A stretch of 64,000 nucleotides of DNA from Streptomyces sp. JH34. Its GTDB lineage: Bacteria > Actinomycetota > Actinomycetes > Streptomycetales > Streptomycetaceae. The first letter of the stretch is position 1, and every line of letters starts with the position of its first letter. The DNA is taken from positions 6,978,501 through 7,042,500 of the forward strand of contig NZ_JAJSOO010000001.1 in NCBI RefSeq assembly GCF_029428875.1, given 5' to 3'. This document shows, piece by piece, positions 1 to 8,634 of this stretch. The position numbers and the translations under genes were made by a program. A model generated the notes under the pieces. That model was not told the origin of the DNA. It made no database searches and saw only the letters and a program-made list of their open reading frames with translations.

Positions 1-1098
1 ATATCCCAGTCGGCCTTCGACGGATCGAGGCTCCGGGTCATATTGATGATGGACCTGTACGACGGTGCCCAGAACGAGTTCCTCGAAGCATACGAGCACA
101 TGCGCAACCAGGTGGCCTCGACCCCCGGACACATCAGTGACCAGCTGTGCCAGTCCATCGAGAACCCCTCGCAGTGGCTCATCACCAGCGAGTGGGAGAG
201 CGCGCCGCCCTTCCTCGCCTGGGTGAACAGTGAGGAGCACGTGGCGACGGTGCAGCCGCTGCACAACTGCGTCCGCGACACCCGCTCCCTTCGCTTCAGC
301 GTCCTCCGGGAGACCGGGGTCGCCTTCGAGAACAACTCGGACAAGGTCAAGGGCGGTCTGCAGGCCGCTCCCCGCCTCGGTGACGGTGTCGTACGGCACG
401 CGCTCACCTTCACGGTGAAGCCCGGCACGGAGGAGATGGTCGCGAAGATCCTCGCCGACTACGACTCCCCCCAGGCCCGCGTCGACGAGAACACCCGGCT
501 CCGCCGCACCTCGCTCTTCATGCACGGAAACCGTGTCGTGCGCGCGGTCGAGGTCGAGGGAGACCTCATGGCGGCGCTCCGTCACGTCTCCCGTCAGCCG
601 GAGGTCAGGGCCGTCGAGGAGGCCATCAACCCGTACCTGGAGCATGACCGCGACCTCAGCGACCCCGACTCCGCCCGGATGTTCTTCACCCGTGCCGCGC
701 TCCCGACCGTCCACCACGTGACGGCGGGCCGCCACGCCGCCGAGGACGTCCAGCGGCACTCGCTGTTCTACCAGGCCAAGGAGGGCTGCGGCATGGCTCT
801 GGCCCGGCTGCTCGCCGGCCAGGACGAGGAGGCGGCGAACGACGCCTCGAGTCCCATCGAGAGCAGCACGATCTTCCAGCGCGACGACGTCGTGGTGCGG
901 CTCCTCGAAGTGAGCGGCCCGCTCGGCGCACAGCCCACGCAGGCGCTCGGCATCGGCGGCCACCGCAAGGCGGCCATGCTGGGCCGGCTGCTCGACGGCG
1001 GTGCGAACGGCATGCCGACGACCGACCAGGAGGCCGCACGCTTCCTCGCGCAGGCCGAGATGAAGCTGATCACCGACCGTCGGGCCGCAGAGTCCTGA
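1..1098 (+). CDS. SchA/CurD-like spore-pigment protein, 5' end outside window
   Basis: The reading frame is open from base 1, so the start lies upstream; the first Met codons (46 and 49) fall inside conserved sequence (SQSAFDGSRLRV precedes them). The protein resembles the SchA/CurD family of spore-pigment loci: a ferredoxin-like fold resembling antibiotic-biosynthesis monooxygenases in the first ~100 residues (motif SQWLITSEWESAPPF), then the longer SchA/CurD part. Its biochemical role in pigment formation is not firmly established. It sits first in a run of seven co-directional pigment genes, 68 bp ahead of the cupin gene, as in whiE/sch/cur clusters. Confidence 0.85.
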   Translation: MSQSAFDGSRLRVILMMDLYDGAQNEFLEAYEHMRNQVASTPGHISDQLCQSIENPSQWLITSEWESAPPFLAWVNSEEHVATVQPLHNCVRDTRSLRFSVLRETGVAFENNSDKVKGGLQAAPRLGDGVVRHALTFTVKPGTEEMVAKILADYDSPQARVDENTRLRRTSLFMHGNRVVRAVEVEGDLMAALRHVSRQPEVRAVEEAINPYLEHDRDLSDPDSARMFFTRAALPTVHHVTAGRHAAEDVQRHSLFYQAKEGCGMALARLLAGQDEEAANDASSPIESSTIFQRDDVVVRLLEVSGPLGAQPTQALGIGGHRKAAMLGRLLDGGANGMPTTDQEAARFLAQAEMKLITDRRAAES

Positions 1099-1166
1099 TG
1101 CGTCACCGGCGGCGGGGCCACCCGTGCCGCCGTCCCACCGCACAACGTGCCTGGAGGAGAACAGCC

Positions 1167-1610
1167 ATGACCACCCACCGGCCTCGCATCGTGGACCTCA
1201 GCGAGACTCAGCCCAACCGCAGGCGCGGAGGCGACCTGCGCGCCATGCTCACCCCCACGGCGGTGGGCGCCACCAGCGGTTTCATGGGGCTGGCCATCGT
1301 CGACCCCGGTGACCGCATCGGTGAGCACTACCACCCGTACTCCGAGGAGTTCGTGTACGTCGTGGACGGACTCCTCGAAGTGGACCTGGACGGGGAGACG
1401 CTCGCCATGCGGCGCGACCAGGGCCTGCTGATCCCGCCGCACGTCCGCCACCGCTTCCGCAACGTGGGTGACGTGGAGGCGCGCATGGTCTTCCACCTCG
1501 GCCCGCTCGCCCCGCGCCCCGAACTCGGGCACGTGGACACCGAGGTCACGGAGACCGCGGACCCCAGCGACGGCTACGCGCCGCCAGAACGAACGGGGGC
1601 GGCCTCGTGA
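1167..1610 (+). CDS. Cupin protein of spore-pigment cluster (CurC/WhiE ORFII type)
   Basis: A 147-residue single-domain cupin. The beta-barrel motif GEHYHPYSEEFVYVVDG carries the typical His/His/Glu metal ligands, and IPPHVRHRF supplies the second conserved cupin motif. The start is the ATG at 1167, because GGAGGAG lies 7 bases before it; an upstream in-frame GTG at 1098 has no such site. Proteins of this type accompany minimal type II PKS genes in spore-pigment clusters and are thought to help tailor or cyclise the polyketide, though the reaction is not settled. Its stop overlaps the GTG start of the ketosynthase gene by 4 bases, indicating translational coupling. Confidence 0.87.
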   Translation: MTTHRPRIVDLSETQPNRRRGGDLRAMLTPTAVGATSGFMGLAIVDPGDRIGEHYHPYSEEFVYVVDGLLEVDLDGETLAMRRDQGLLIPPHVRHRFRNVGDVEARMVFHLGPLAPRPELGHVDTEVTETADPSDGYAPPERTGAAS

Positions 1611-2878
1611 CCCGGCGGCGCGTCGCCGTGACCGGGGTCGGCGTCGTCGCCCCCGGTGGCATCGGGGTCCCCGCGTTCTGGGACCTGCTCGCCAACGGCC
1701 GTACCGCTACACGCGGCATCACACTGTTCGACCCGGCCCAGTTCCGTTCGCGCATCGCCGCAGAGTGCGACTTCGATCCCGTGGCTCACGGCCTGGACGC
1801 CGAACTCATCGCACGCTCGGACCGCTACATCCAGTTCGCCCTGGTGGCGGCCAGGGAGGCGCTGGGCGACGCCGGCCTCGACCTCGAGAAGGAGGACCCG
1901 TGGCGCATCGGGGTCTCCCTCGGGACCGCGGTCGGCGGTACCACCCGCCTGGAGCACGACTACGTCGCCGTCAGCGGCAGCGGTGCGCGCTGGGACGTCG
2001 ACCACCGGCCGGCGGGCGCCCATCTCGAACGGGCCTTCGCTCCCAGCACCCTCGCCTCCGCCGTCGCGGAGGAGGTCGGGGCGCACGGCCCCGTGCAGAC
2101 GGTCTCGACCGGCTGCACCTCCGGCCTCGACGCGATCGGGTACGCCTTCCACTCCGTCGAGGAAGGCCGGGTGGACGTCTGCGTCGCCGGGGCGTCCGAC
2201 ACGCCGATCACTCCGATCACGGTGGCCTGCTTCGACGCGATCAAGGCGACCTCGGCGAACAACGACGACCCGGAGCACGCCTCCAGGCCCTTCGACGCCC
2301 GCCGGGACGGCTTCGTCATGGGCGAGGGCGGCGCCGTCCTCATCCTCGAGGAGTTGGAGCACGCCCGCGCACGCGGTGCGACGGTCTACTGCGAGATATC
2401 GGGCTACGCCACCTTCGGCAACGCCTACCACATGACCGGGCTGACCAGCGAAGGACTGGAGATGGCCGAGGCGATCAACACCGCCCTCGCACACGCCCGG
2501 CTCGGCGGATCGCAGGTCGACTACGTCAACGCGCACGGTTCCGGCACCAAGCAGAACGACCGGCACGAGACGGCGGCGGTGAAGCGGGCCCTGGGCGCTC
2601 ACGCGTACAAGGTGCCGATGAGCTCGATCAAGTCGATGGTGGGCCACTCGCTGGGCGCCATCGGAGCGATCGAGATCGCCGCGTGCGTCCTGGCCCTCGA
2701 GCACCAGACGGTGCCGCCGACGGCCAACTACGAGACCGCGGACCCCGAGTGCGACCTCGACTACGTACCGCGCACCGCACGGCCCCTCAAGCTGCGCAGC
2801 GTGCTCTCGGTCGGCAGTGGCTTCGGCGGATTCCAGTCAGCCGTCGCCATGACCCGATCAGGCGGGAGGACCCCATGA
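1607..2878 (+). CDS. Type II PKS ketosynthase alpha subunit (KS-alpha)
   Basis: Beta-ketoacyl synthase of 423 residues that condenses malonyl units on the ACP as a heterodimer with the chain-length factor encoded next. The thiolase-fold catalytic triad is complete: Cys170 in TGCTSGLDA, His310 in VNAHGSGT and His347 in MVGHSLGA. The GTG start at 1607 overlaps the cupin stop, and the gene ends in an ATGA overlap with the chain-length factor. Its neighbours (SchA/CurD, cupin, TcmI-type cyclase) place it in the spore-pigment (whiE-like) class rather than an antibiotic class. Confidence 0.96.
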   Translation: MTRRRVAVTGVGVVAPGGIGVPAFWDLLANGRTATRGITLFDPAQFRSRIAAECDFDPVAHGLDAELIARSDRYIQFALVAAREALGDAGLDLEKEDPWRIGVSLGTAVGGTTRLEHDYVAVSGSGARWDVDHRPAGAHLERAFAPSTLASAVAEEVGAHGPVQTVSTGCTSGLDAIGYAFHSVEEGRVDVCVAGASDTPITPITVACFDAIKATSANNDDPEHASRPFDARRDGFVMGEGGAVLILEELEHARARGATVYCEISGYATFGNAYHMTGLTSEGLEMAEAINTALAHARLGGSQVDYVNAHGSGTKQNDRHETAAVKRALGAHAYKVPMSSIKSMVGHSLGAIGAIEIAACVLALEHQTVPPTANYETADPECDLDYVPRTARPLKLRSVLSVGSGFGGFQSAVAMTRSGGRTP

Positions 2879-4134
2879 ACGCTCCGGCAACCCCGGCACG
2901 CCGCAGTTCCGTCATCACGGGGATCGGTGTCGTCGCCCCCAACGGGACCGGCGCCGGTGCCTTCTGGAAACAGACCCAGGAAGGTGTCAGTGTCCTTGAT
3001 CTCGTGTCCCGTGAGGGCTGCGAGAACCTTCCGCTGCGGGTCGCGGGAGAGGTCAGGGACTTTGACCCGGTCGCGTTCATCGAGGAGCGCTTCCTGGTCC
3101 AGACCGACCGCTTCACGCACTACGCGATGGCGGCGGCCGATCTCGCCCTGGACGACGCGCGTCTCGGACGCGCGGACTACGAGGGCGCGCCGTTCAAGGT
3201 GGGTGTGGTCACCGCGGCCGGATCGGGTGGCGGCGAGTTCGGGCAGCGCGAGCTGCAGAGGCTGTGGGGCGAGGGGTCCAGATTCGTCGGTCCCTACCAG
3301 TCCATCGCCTGGTTCTACGCGGCCAGCACCGGCCAGATCTCGATCCGGGGCGGCTTCAAGGGGCCGTGCGCCGTCGTCGCGAGCGACGAGGCAGGCGGTC
3401 TGGACGCGCTGATGCACGCCGGACGTTCCATCCGGCGGGGCGCGGACGCCGTCGTCGTGGGAGCGGCCGAGGCACCGCTCGCACCGTACTCGGTCGTCTG
3501 CCAGCTCGGCTACGCAGACCTCAGCCTCTGTGACGAACCCACCCGCGCCTACCGGCCGTTCACCGCGGACGCCTGCGGTTTCGTACCGGCCGAGGGGGGA
3601 GCGATGCTCGTGGTCGAGGAGGAGACGGCGGCCCGCGACCGCGGTGCCAGGGTCCGGGCCGAACTGGCGGGTCACGCCGCCACCTTCACCGGCGCGGCCC
3701 GGTGGGAGGAGTCCCGCGCGGGACTCGCCCGGGCGATCGAAGGAGCGCTCCGCGAGGCGGACTGCGCACCGGAGGAGATCGACGTCGTCTTCGCGGACGC
3801 GATGGGCGTGCCCTCGGCTGACCGGGCGGAAGCCCTGGCGATCGCCGACGCCCTCGGCCCGCACGGGCGCCGTGTCCCGGTGACCGCGCCCAAGACCGGG
3901 ACGGGCCGCGCCTACTGCGGCGCACCCGTGCTCGACACGTCCGCCGCGGTGCTCGCCATGGAGCACGGCCTGATCCCGCCGACGCCCAACGTCTTCGAGG
4001 TGTGCCACGACCTCGACGTCGTCACCGGGCGCGCACGCCCCGCCGAACTTCGGACGGCGCTCGTGCTGAGCCGAGGCCTCATGGGTTCGAACGCGGCCCT
4101 GGTGCTGCGGCGTCCCACCGACACCCCCGTGTGA
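2875..4134 (+). CDS. Type II PKS chain-length factor (KS-beta)
   Basis: KS-like partner (419 residues) that lacks the nucleophilic cysteine and sets chain length and initiation by malonyl-ACP decarboxylation. The active-site segment reads SDEAGGLDA, with Glu172 at the position where most chain-length factors carry Gln. The start is the ATG of the ATGA overlap with KS-alpha, preceded by GGGAGGA. The long frame can be extended backward to 1468, but that extension lies out of frame across the ketosynthase and is not used. Confidence 0.95.
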   Translation: MNAPATPARRSSVITGIGVVAPNGTGAGAFWKQTQEGVSVLDLVSREGCENLPLRVAGEVRDFDPVAFIEERFLVQTDRFTHYAMAAADLALDDARLGRADYEGAPFKVGVVTAAGSGGGEFGQRELQRLWGEGSRFVGPYQSIAWFYAASTGQISIRGGFKGPCAVVASDEAGGLDALMHAGRSIRRGADAVVVGAAEAPLAPYSVVCQLGYADLSLCDEPTRAYRPFTADACGFVPAEGGAMLVVEEETAARDRGARVRAELAGHAATFTGAARWEESRAGLARAIEGALREADCAPEEIDVVFADAMGVPSADRAEALAIADALGPHGRRVPVTAPKTGTGRAYCGAPVLDTSAAVLAMEHGLIPPTPNVFEVCHDLDVVTGRARPAELRTALVLSRGLMGSNAALVLRRPTDTPV

Positions 4135-4150
4135 GAAGGAGCAGTCCCTC

Positions 4151-4408
4151 ATGAACGATCGACTGACGTACGAAGAACTGGCCGTGCTCATGAAGAACGG
4201 CGCCGGCCTCACCGTGAATCCGTCGGAGATGGCCGACCGCCCCGGCTCGGCGTTCGACGAGTACGGCCTGGACTCGCTCGGCCTGCTCGGCATCGTGGCC
4301 GCGCTCGAGAACCGGTACGGGCGCCCCCTGCCGGCCGACGCCGACCGGTGCAAGACGCCGGGCGAGTTCCTCGACCTCGTGAACAACACCCCAGTGACAG
4401 GAGTCTGA
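4151..4408 (+). CDS. Type II PKS acyl carrier protein
   Basis: Acyl carrier protein of 85 residues. The phosphopantetheine attachment site is Ser42 in YGLDSLGLLG at the start of helix II. It carries the growing poly-beta-ketone chain for the upstream ketosynthase pair. The ATG at 4151 is preceded by GAAGGAGC. The gene lies 16 bases after the chain-length factor and one base before the aromatase gene, completing a minimal PKS. Confidence 0.95.
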   Translation: MNDRLTYEELAVLMKNGAGLTVNPSEMADRPGSAFDEYGLDSLGLLGIVAALENRYGRPLPADADRCKTPGEFLDLVNNTPVTGV

Positions 4409-4409
4409 C

Positions 4410-4889
4410 GTGTCCGGACACACCGAGAACGAGATCACCATCGCCGCGCCCCTGGACCTCGTCTGGGACATGACGAACGACCTCGAGAACTGGCCGCAGC
4501 TGTTCAGCGAGTACGCGGCCGTCGAGGTGATGAAGCGGGAGGGACAGAAGACGACCTTCCGCCTCACCATGCACCCCGACGACAACGGCAAGGTCTGGAG
4601 CTGGGTCTCCGAGCGCACCACGGACCGCCAGGGACGCAACGTCCGTGCCCGGAGGGTCGAGCCCGGCCCGTTCCAGCACATGGACATCCGGTGGGAGTAC
4701 TCGGAGGTCCCGGGCGGCACGCGCATGCACTGGCGCCAGGACTTCGCGATGCGGCCCGACGCGCCGGTCGACGACGCGTGGATGACCGACAACATCAACC
4801 GCAACTCGCGCGTCCAGCTGGAGCTCATCCGCGACAAGATCGAGCAGCGGGACCGGGAACGCCGCTCCGCCTCGGTCCCCGCCAACTGA
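4410..4889 (+). CDS. Polyketide aromatase/cyclase (SRPBCC fold)
   Basis: A 159-residue protein of the START/Bet v1-like (SRPBCC) superfamily, like WhiE ORFVI and the N-terminal domain of TcmN. Typical segments are the opening TENEITIAAPLDLVWDMTNDLENWPQLF and the C-terminal long helix. Family members bind the full-length poly-beta-ketone and direct first-ring cyclisation and aromatisation. The GTG start at 4410 follows the ACP stop by one base, so translation is probably coupled. Single domain, as expected for the spore-pigment type. Confidence 0.92.
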   Translation: MSGHTENEITIAAPLDLVWDMTNDLENWPQLFSEYAAVEVMKREGQKTTFRLTMHPDDNGKVWSWVSERTTDRQGRNVRARRVEPGPFQHMDIRWEYSEVPGGTRMHWRQDFAMRPDAPVDDAWMTDNINRNSRVQLELIRDKIEQRDRERRSASVPAN

Positions 4890-4908
4890 TGCCCCGAAAG
4901 GCAGCCAG

Positions 4909-5241
4909 ATGCACCACGCACTGATCGTCGCCCGGATGGCACCCGAGTCCGCGCCGGACATCGCGAAGCTGTTCGAGGCCTCGGACAACACCGACCTTCC
5001 GCACCTCGTCGGCGTCAACAGGCGCACCCTGTTCCAGTTCGGCGACGTGTACCTGCACCTGATCGAATCGGACAGGCCTCCGGGCCCGGAGATCGCCAAG
5101 GTGATGGAGCACCCGGAGTTCAAGGCCATCAGCGACCGGCTCACCGCGTTCGTGAGCCCCTACGACCCGCAGACCTGGCGCGGTCCCAAGGACGCGATGG
5201 CGCAGCAGTTCTACCGGTGGGAGAGCGACAGCTCCGCCTGA
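4909..5241 (+). CDS. TcmI-family polyketide cyclase
   Basis: A 110-residue protein of the TcmI/WhiE ORFVII cyclase family, a dimeric ferredoxin-like fold (motifs HHALIVARM, HLIESDRPPG, and a C-terminal QFYRWE). Such cyclases close later rings of the aromatic polyketide. The gene has GAAAGGC before the ATG and lies 19 bases after the aromatase gene. It is the last gene of the pigment operon, followed 9 bases later by a strong terminator hairpin. The divergent FAD hydroxylase found in whiE clusters would lie upstream of the window. Confidence 0.92.
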   Translation: MHHALIVARMAPESAPDIAKLFEASDNTDLPHLVGVNRRTLFQFGDVYLHLIESDRPPGPEIAKVMEHPEFKAISDRLTAFVSPYDPQTWRGPKDAMAQQFYRWESDSSA

Positions 5242-5249
5242 CACACGAT

Positions 5250-5293
5250 GATCGCCCCGGGTCCGGCACTCAGGTGCCGGACCCGGGGCGATC
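5250..5293. terminator. Bidirectional terminator, perfect 20-bp stem
   Basis: Inverted repeat with 20 bp perfectly paired arms (5250-5269 and 5274-5293) around the tetraloop TCAG. It sits between the convergent pigment operon and the methyltransferase gene and has no long T tract on either side, as is common in Streptomyces. It most likely ends transcription from both directions. Confidence 0.85.
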
Positions 5294-5313
5294 TCCGCCG
5301 CCGGGACCACGCG

Positions 5314-6399
5314 CTACGGCACGACGCACTCGAACGCGTGCAGATACGCGTTGACGGGGTGGACCTCGCCCACCCGCAGCCCCGCGTCCGACATCCGTCC
5401 GACCAGGCTCTCCCGGGTGTGCTTGGCACCCCCGACGTTGAGCAGGAGCAGCAGGTCCATGGCCGTGGTGAACCTCATCGAAGGGGTGTCGTCGACGAGG
5501 TTCTCGATGATCACCACACGGGCGCCGGGGCGGGCCGCGGCGACCACGTTGCGCAGCGTTCTGCGGGTGCTCTCGTCGTCCCATTCGAGGATGTTCTTGA
5601 TGATGTAGAGATCCACTTCGAAGGGGATGTCCTCGCGGCAGTCGCCGGGCACGATCCGCACACGGTCGGCGAGCGGGCCGCCGTCCCGCAGCCTGGCGTC
5701 CGCACGGGCCACGACGCCCGGGAGGTCCAGGAGGGTTCCCTGGACCGAGGGGTGCTTCTCCAGCAGGCTCGCGAGAACATGACCCTGGCCGCCACCGATG
5801 TCGGCGACCGAGGTCACCCCGGTGAGGTCGAGGAGGTCGGCGACGTCCTGCGCCGACTGCATGCTGGACGTGGTCATCGCCCTGTTGAACACCTGGGCGG
5901 ACTCGCCGGCGTCCTGGTGGAGATATTCGAAGAAGCCCTTGCCGAACGTCTCCGGGAAGACACTCGTGCCGGAGCGCACCGCGTCGTCGAGCCGCGGCCA
6001 GACCTCCCAGGTCCAGGGCTCCGTGCACCACAGGGAGATGTACCGAAGACTGTTCGGGTCGTCCTCGCGCAGCAGCCGGGACATCTCGGTGTGGACGAAC
6101 GTGCCGTCCGCCGTCTCACCGAAGATCCCGTAGCAGCACAGCGCGCGCATCAGGCGCCGCAGGGGCGCGGGCTCGGCGTCCACGACCAGGGCGAGCTCCG
6201 CGGCCGAGGCCGGCGTCTCGCCCAGCGCGTCGGCCACGCCCAGCCGGGCCGCAGCGCGCACGGCCCCGGCGACGGCCGCTCCGAACGCGAGCTCCCGGAG
6301 CCGCATGGACGGCGGCGGGTTCTGGGGGGCGGACACCTGGGACGAGCCGAGGAGGGGTGCCCCAGGGGTGGTGTCGGGGGTGGGACTCACGGTGGTCAT
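5314..6399 (-). CDS. SAM-dependent O-methyltransferase (family 2)
   Basis: A 361-residue methyltransferase of the plant-caffeate/bacterial polyketide O-methyltransferase type: an N-terminal winged-helix dimerisation domain (LRELAFGAAVAGAVRAAARL, residues ~30-110), then a Rossmann domain with SAM motif VADIGGGQGHVLASLL. The start is the ATG at 6399, with AAGGAGA about 10 bases before it; an upstream in-frame Met at 6444 would run into the neighbouring gene. It lies 34 bases after the beta-helix gene, probably in one operon. Its position, converging on the pigment genes, suggests it methylates the pigment, but that is inference. Confidence 0.9.
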   Translation of the reverse strand: MTTVSPTPDTTPGAPLLGSSQVSAPQNPPPSMRLRELAFGAAVAGAVRAAARLGVADALGETPASAAELALVVDAEPAPLRRLMRALCCYGIFGETADGTFVHTEMSRLLREDDPNSLRYISLWCTEPWTWEVWPRLDDAVRSGTSVFPETFGKGFFEYLHQDAGESAQVFNRAMTTSSMQSAQDVADLLDLTGVTSVADIGGGQGHVLASLLEKHPSVQGTLLDLPGVVARADARLRDGGPLADRVRIVPGDCREDIPFEVDLYIIKNILEWDDESTRRTLRNVVAAARPGARVVIIENLVDDTPSMRFTTAMDLLLLLNVGGAKHTRESLVGRMSDAGLRVGEVHPVNAYLHAFECVVP

Positions 6400-6433
6400 A
6401 CCGTCTCGTTTCTCCTTGTGCGGCGAGGAGCCG

Positions 6434-7504
6434 TCATCCGGCACACATCCCGGCGGGGACGGACGTCCCGCAGGTGTTGCCGGCGAAGGTGTTGCCCGTG
6501 CCCGCGGTGTCGCGGTCGGCCAGGTCGGCCGGCTTGTTGCCCTGGACGAGGTTGCGGCTGATGGTGTTGTCGGTGTTCAGCGCGCCCACGAAGCTCTTGA
6601 ACAGCAGGATGCCGCCGGAGAGCGGGGTCGAGCCGACGTTGTCCCGGATGATGTTGGAACGGACGTCCGTGCCCTCGCTGCCGGTCAGCACGATGCCGGA
6701 TCCCTGGATCGCGGACAGCCGCGGAGTCGCCGGACAGAACTTGTTGTTCTCGAGGATCCGGTTGCCGCTGATCGTCATCGCCCCCGCCGCGGGCTTGGAC
6801 TCGTCACCCACGACGAAGACCCCGCTGCAGTTGCCGGTCAGGAGGTTGCCGTCGATGACGAGGTTCCTCACCCGACGGGCCGTGACACCGATGCGGTTGC
6901 CGCTCACGGAGTTGTCCAGGACGAGCGTCCCTCCGGTGTCGGTCGCTCCGCCCTCCTCGCTGACCGAATTGGCGATGAAGATGCCCGCGTCCCCGTTACC
7001 GGTGGCGGTGTTGCGCCGGAATTCACCACGGGTCGACCGCTCCTGGGCGATGCCCCAGGTTCCGTTGCTCCGGGCGGTGACCTTGCGGACGCTGAGTCCG
7101 TCGGTCCAGGACGCCCAGATGCCGCTCTTGTCGAAGCCGGAGACGGTCAGCGAGCGGATGCTGACGTCGTCGACGGTGTGGCCCTTGGTCCCGATGACGC
7201 AGATGCCGTTTCCGCCGGTGGCGCAGGCGTTGGCCGCCTTGGCGCCGTCGGCGGCCGGTGGTGCGACGACCGTGCGGCCACGGGTGCCGAGCAGGGTCAG
7301 GCCCGGCTTGGTGATCAGGACGCTCTCGCGGTAGGTGCCGGGCAGGATCACGATGGTGGCACCCGGGCGGGCGGCGTCCACCGCGCTCTGGATGGAATCG
7401 CCCGGGCGCACCACGAGGCGACCGGATCCGGCCGCGGCCGAGGGGACGGCCGCGAGACCCAGGGCCGTGGCTGTGGAGAGGGTGATCCCCGCCAGGCATT
7501 TCAT
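6434..7504 (-). CDS. Secreted right-handed beta-helix protein
   Basis: About 356 residues with a Sec signal peptide (MKCLAGITLSTATALGLA, Ala-rich cleavage region) followed by a periodic repeat pattern of Asn-rich coils (SGNRIGV, IDGNLLTGN, ISGNRILEN, IRDNVG, ISRNLVQGN) typical of pectate-lyase/NosD-like parallel beta-helices. No catalytic residues can be assigned. The start at 7504 is chosen because GAGGAAA sits 6 bases before it; an in-frame ATG at 7519 is possible and would give a more basic N terminus. It precedes the methyltransferase with a 34-base gap. A role on the spore or hyphal surface is only a guess. Confidence 0.8.
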   Translation of the reverse strand: MKCLAGITLSTATALGLAAVPSAAAGSGRLVVRPGDSIQSAVDAARPGATIVILPGTYRESVLITKPGLTLLGTRGRTVVAPPAADGAKAANACATGGNGICVIGTKGHTVDDVSIRSLTVSGFDKSGIWASWTDGLSVRKVTARSNGTWGIAQERSTRGEFRRNTATGNGDAGIFIANSVSEEGGATDTGGTLVLDNSVSGNRIGVTARRVRNLVIDGNLLTGNCSGVFVVGDESKPAAGAMTISGNRILENNKFCPATPRLSAIQGSGIVLTGSEGTDVRSNIIRDNVGSTPLSGGILLFKSFVGALNTDNTISRNLVQGNKPADLADRDTAGTGNTFAGNTCGTSVPAGMCAG

Positions 7505-7655
7505 GTGTCTTTTCCTCATGAGCCGAAGCTATGGGCGAACAACCGCGGGTGCCACGCAAGGTGAGCGTACGGATACATGGCGTGCCTGAATGGCTTACGC
7601 GCGCCCGTGTTCCCGCCGGGGCGCGGGCGCGTCCGGGTGGCCGTAGCGTGGTCCC

Positions 7656-8087
7656 ATGACGGGCGAGCGCGATCTCAGGGAACTGCTGCACGGCATGCGG
7701 CCGGAGCTGATGCCCGGCCGCTATGTCTACGCCACCCTGCCCACCGGAGGGACGTCCACCGGAAGGACGTCCGCCGGAGAGATGCCCGCCGGTGTCACCC
7801 CGGTGGTCACCGTCTCCGAGCGGGAGGGGCTGACGCTCGTGGTGCCCGAGGCGCAGGCCGTGGAGGCGGGACTGCCGTACGGGTTCGTCGCCGGCTGGAT
7901 CACGCTCCGCGTGCACTCGGCACTGGACGCCGTCGGACTGACCGCGGCCGTCTCCCTCGCCCTCACGGACGCGGGGATCAGCTGCAACGTGGTGGCCGGA
8001 TACCACCACGACCACCTCTTCGTTCCGTACGCGCGTGCGGCCGAGGCGGTCCGTGTGCTGGAAGCGCTGGCCGCGGAGTCCGGCTAG
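7656..8087 (+). CDS. ACT domain-containing protein
   Basis: A 143-residue cytoplasmic protein. Residues ~45-140 look like paired ACT-type ligand-binding folds (TVSEREGLTLVVPE, then WITLRVHSALDAVGLTAAVSLAL). Family members bind small ligands such as amino acids, but none is known for this protein. Residues ~30-46 hold a short Gly/Thr/Ser-rich stretch (TGGTSTGRTSAGEMPAG) that looks like slippage expansion of a loop. It stands alone, divergent from the beta-helix gene. Confidence 0.75.
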   Translation: MTGERDLRELLHGMRPELMPGRYVYATLPTGGTSTGRTSAGEMPAGVTPVVTVSEREGLTLVVPEAQAVEAGLPYGFVAGWITLRVHSALDAVGLTAAVSLALTDAGISCNVVAGYHHDHLFVPYARAAEAVRVLEALAAESG

Positions 8088-8133
8088 CAGTGCCCGGCTC
8101 CGAGACGTGAGCCGGGACACGTAACATGGCACC

Positions 8134-8634
8134 ATGTCCTTCCTCCGCCGCCGTAGCGCCGCCACACCCGCGGGCCCGGACTTCGACGTCCTGGCCATGG
8201 ACCCGGGGGACTGGCCCGGCAACCTCGGCGCCGGTCTGCTCCCCGCTCCCGACGGGAGCTGTCAGGGCGTGTTCCTGCGCTACGACCTGTTCGGCGGCCG
8301 CGGCCCCGCGATGATCATCGGTAATCTTCCGGAGGGCTCACCGGCCCGCGAGACCGAGGAGGGCCAGGTTCCGTTCGAGGTCGCCCAGCTCCTCCTCGCC
8401 CTCGAGAACGACGAGCCGGTCGAGGTGACCGGCACGGAAAACGTGCCGGTCATGCAGGGCGACAGCCTGCTGATCGTGCGCCGCGTCAAGCTCTCCGAGA
8501 GCCGGATCTCCTGCGTCCAGTTCGACCGGAGCGACGGCGTGCTCGTCACCATCGCCAGCTGGGACCGGCCGATCACCGACGACCTGTACGCACTGCTCAA
8601 ACCCCTGCCCGCCGAACTGTTCCAGCAGGGCTGA
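8134..8634 (+). CDS. Conserved hypothetical protein
   Basis: A 166-residue cytoplasmic protein that I cannot assign to a named family. It has an alternating acidic/hydrophobic pattern without signal peptide or membrane segment, and codon use typical of Streptomyces genes (third positions almost all G/C). Its last 38 bases overlap the 3' end of the convergent geosmin synthase gene, so no terminator fits between the two genes. Confidence 0.7.
   Translation: MSFLRRRSAATPAGPDFDVLAMDPGDWPGNLGAGLLPAPDGSCQGVFLRYDLFGGRGPAMIIGNLPEGSPARETEEGQVPFEVAQLLLALENDEPVEVTGTENVPVMQGDSLLIVRRVKLSESRISCVQFDRSDGVLVTIASWDRPITDDLYALLKPLPAELFQQG

Noticed and set aside
1468..2874. Long open frame extending the chain-length factor backward over KS-alpha
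   Set aside because: It lies across the ketosynthase in another frame with atypical residues; the real start is the ATGA overlap at 2875.
5248..6561. 437-residue plus-strand open frame opposite the methyltransferase
   Set aside because: Antisense shadow of a well-recognised gene, typical of high-GC DNA.
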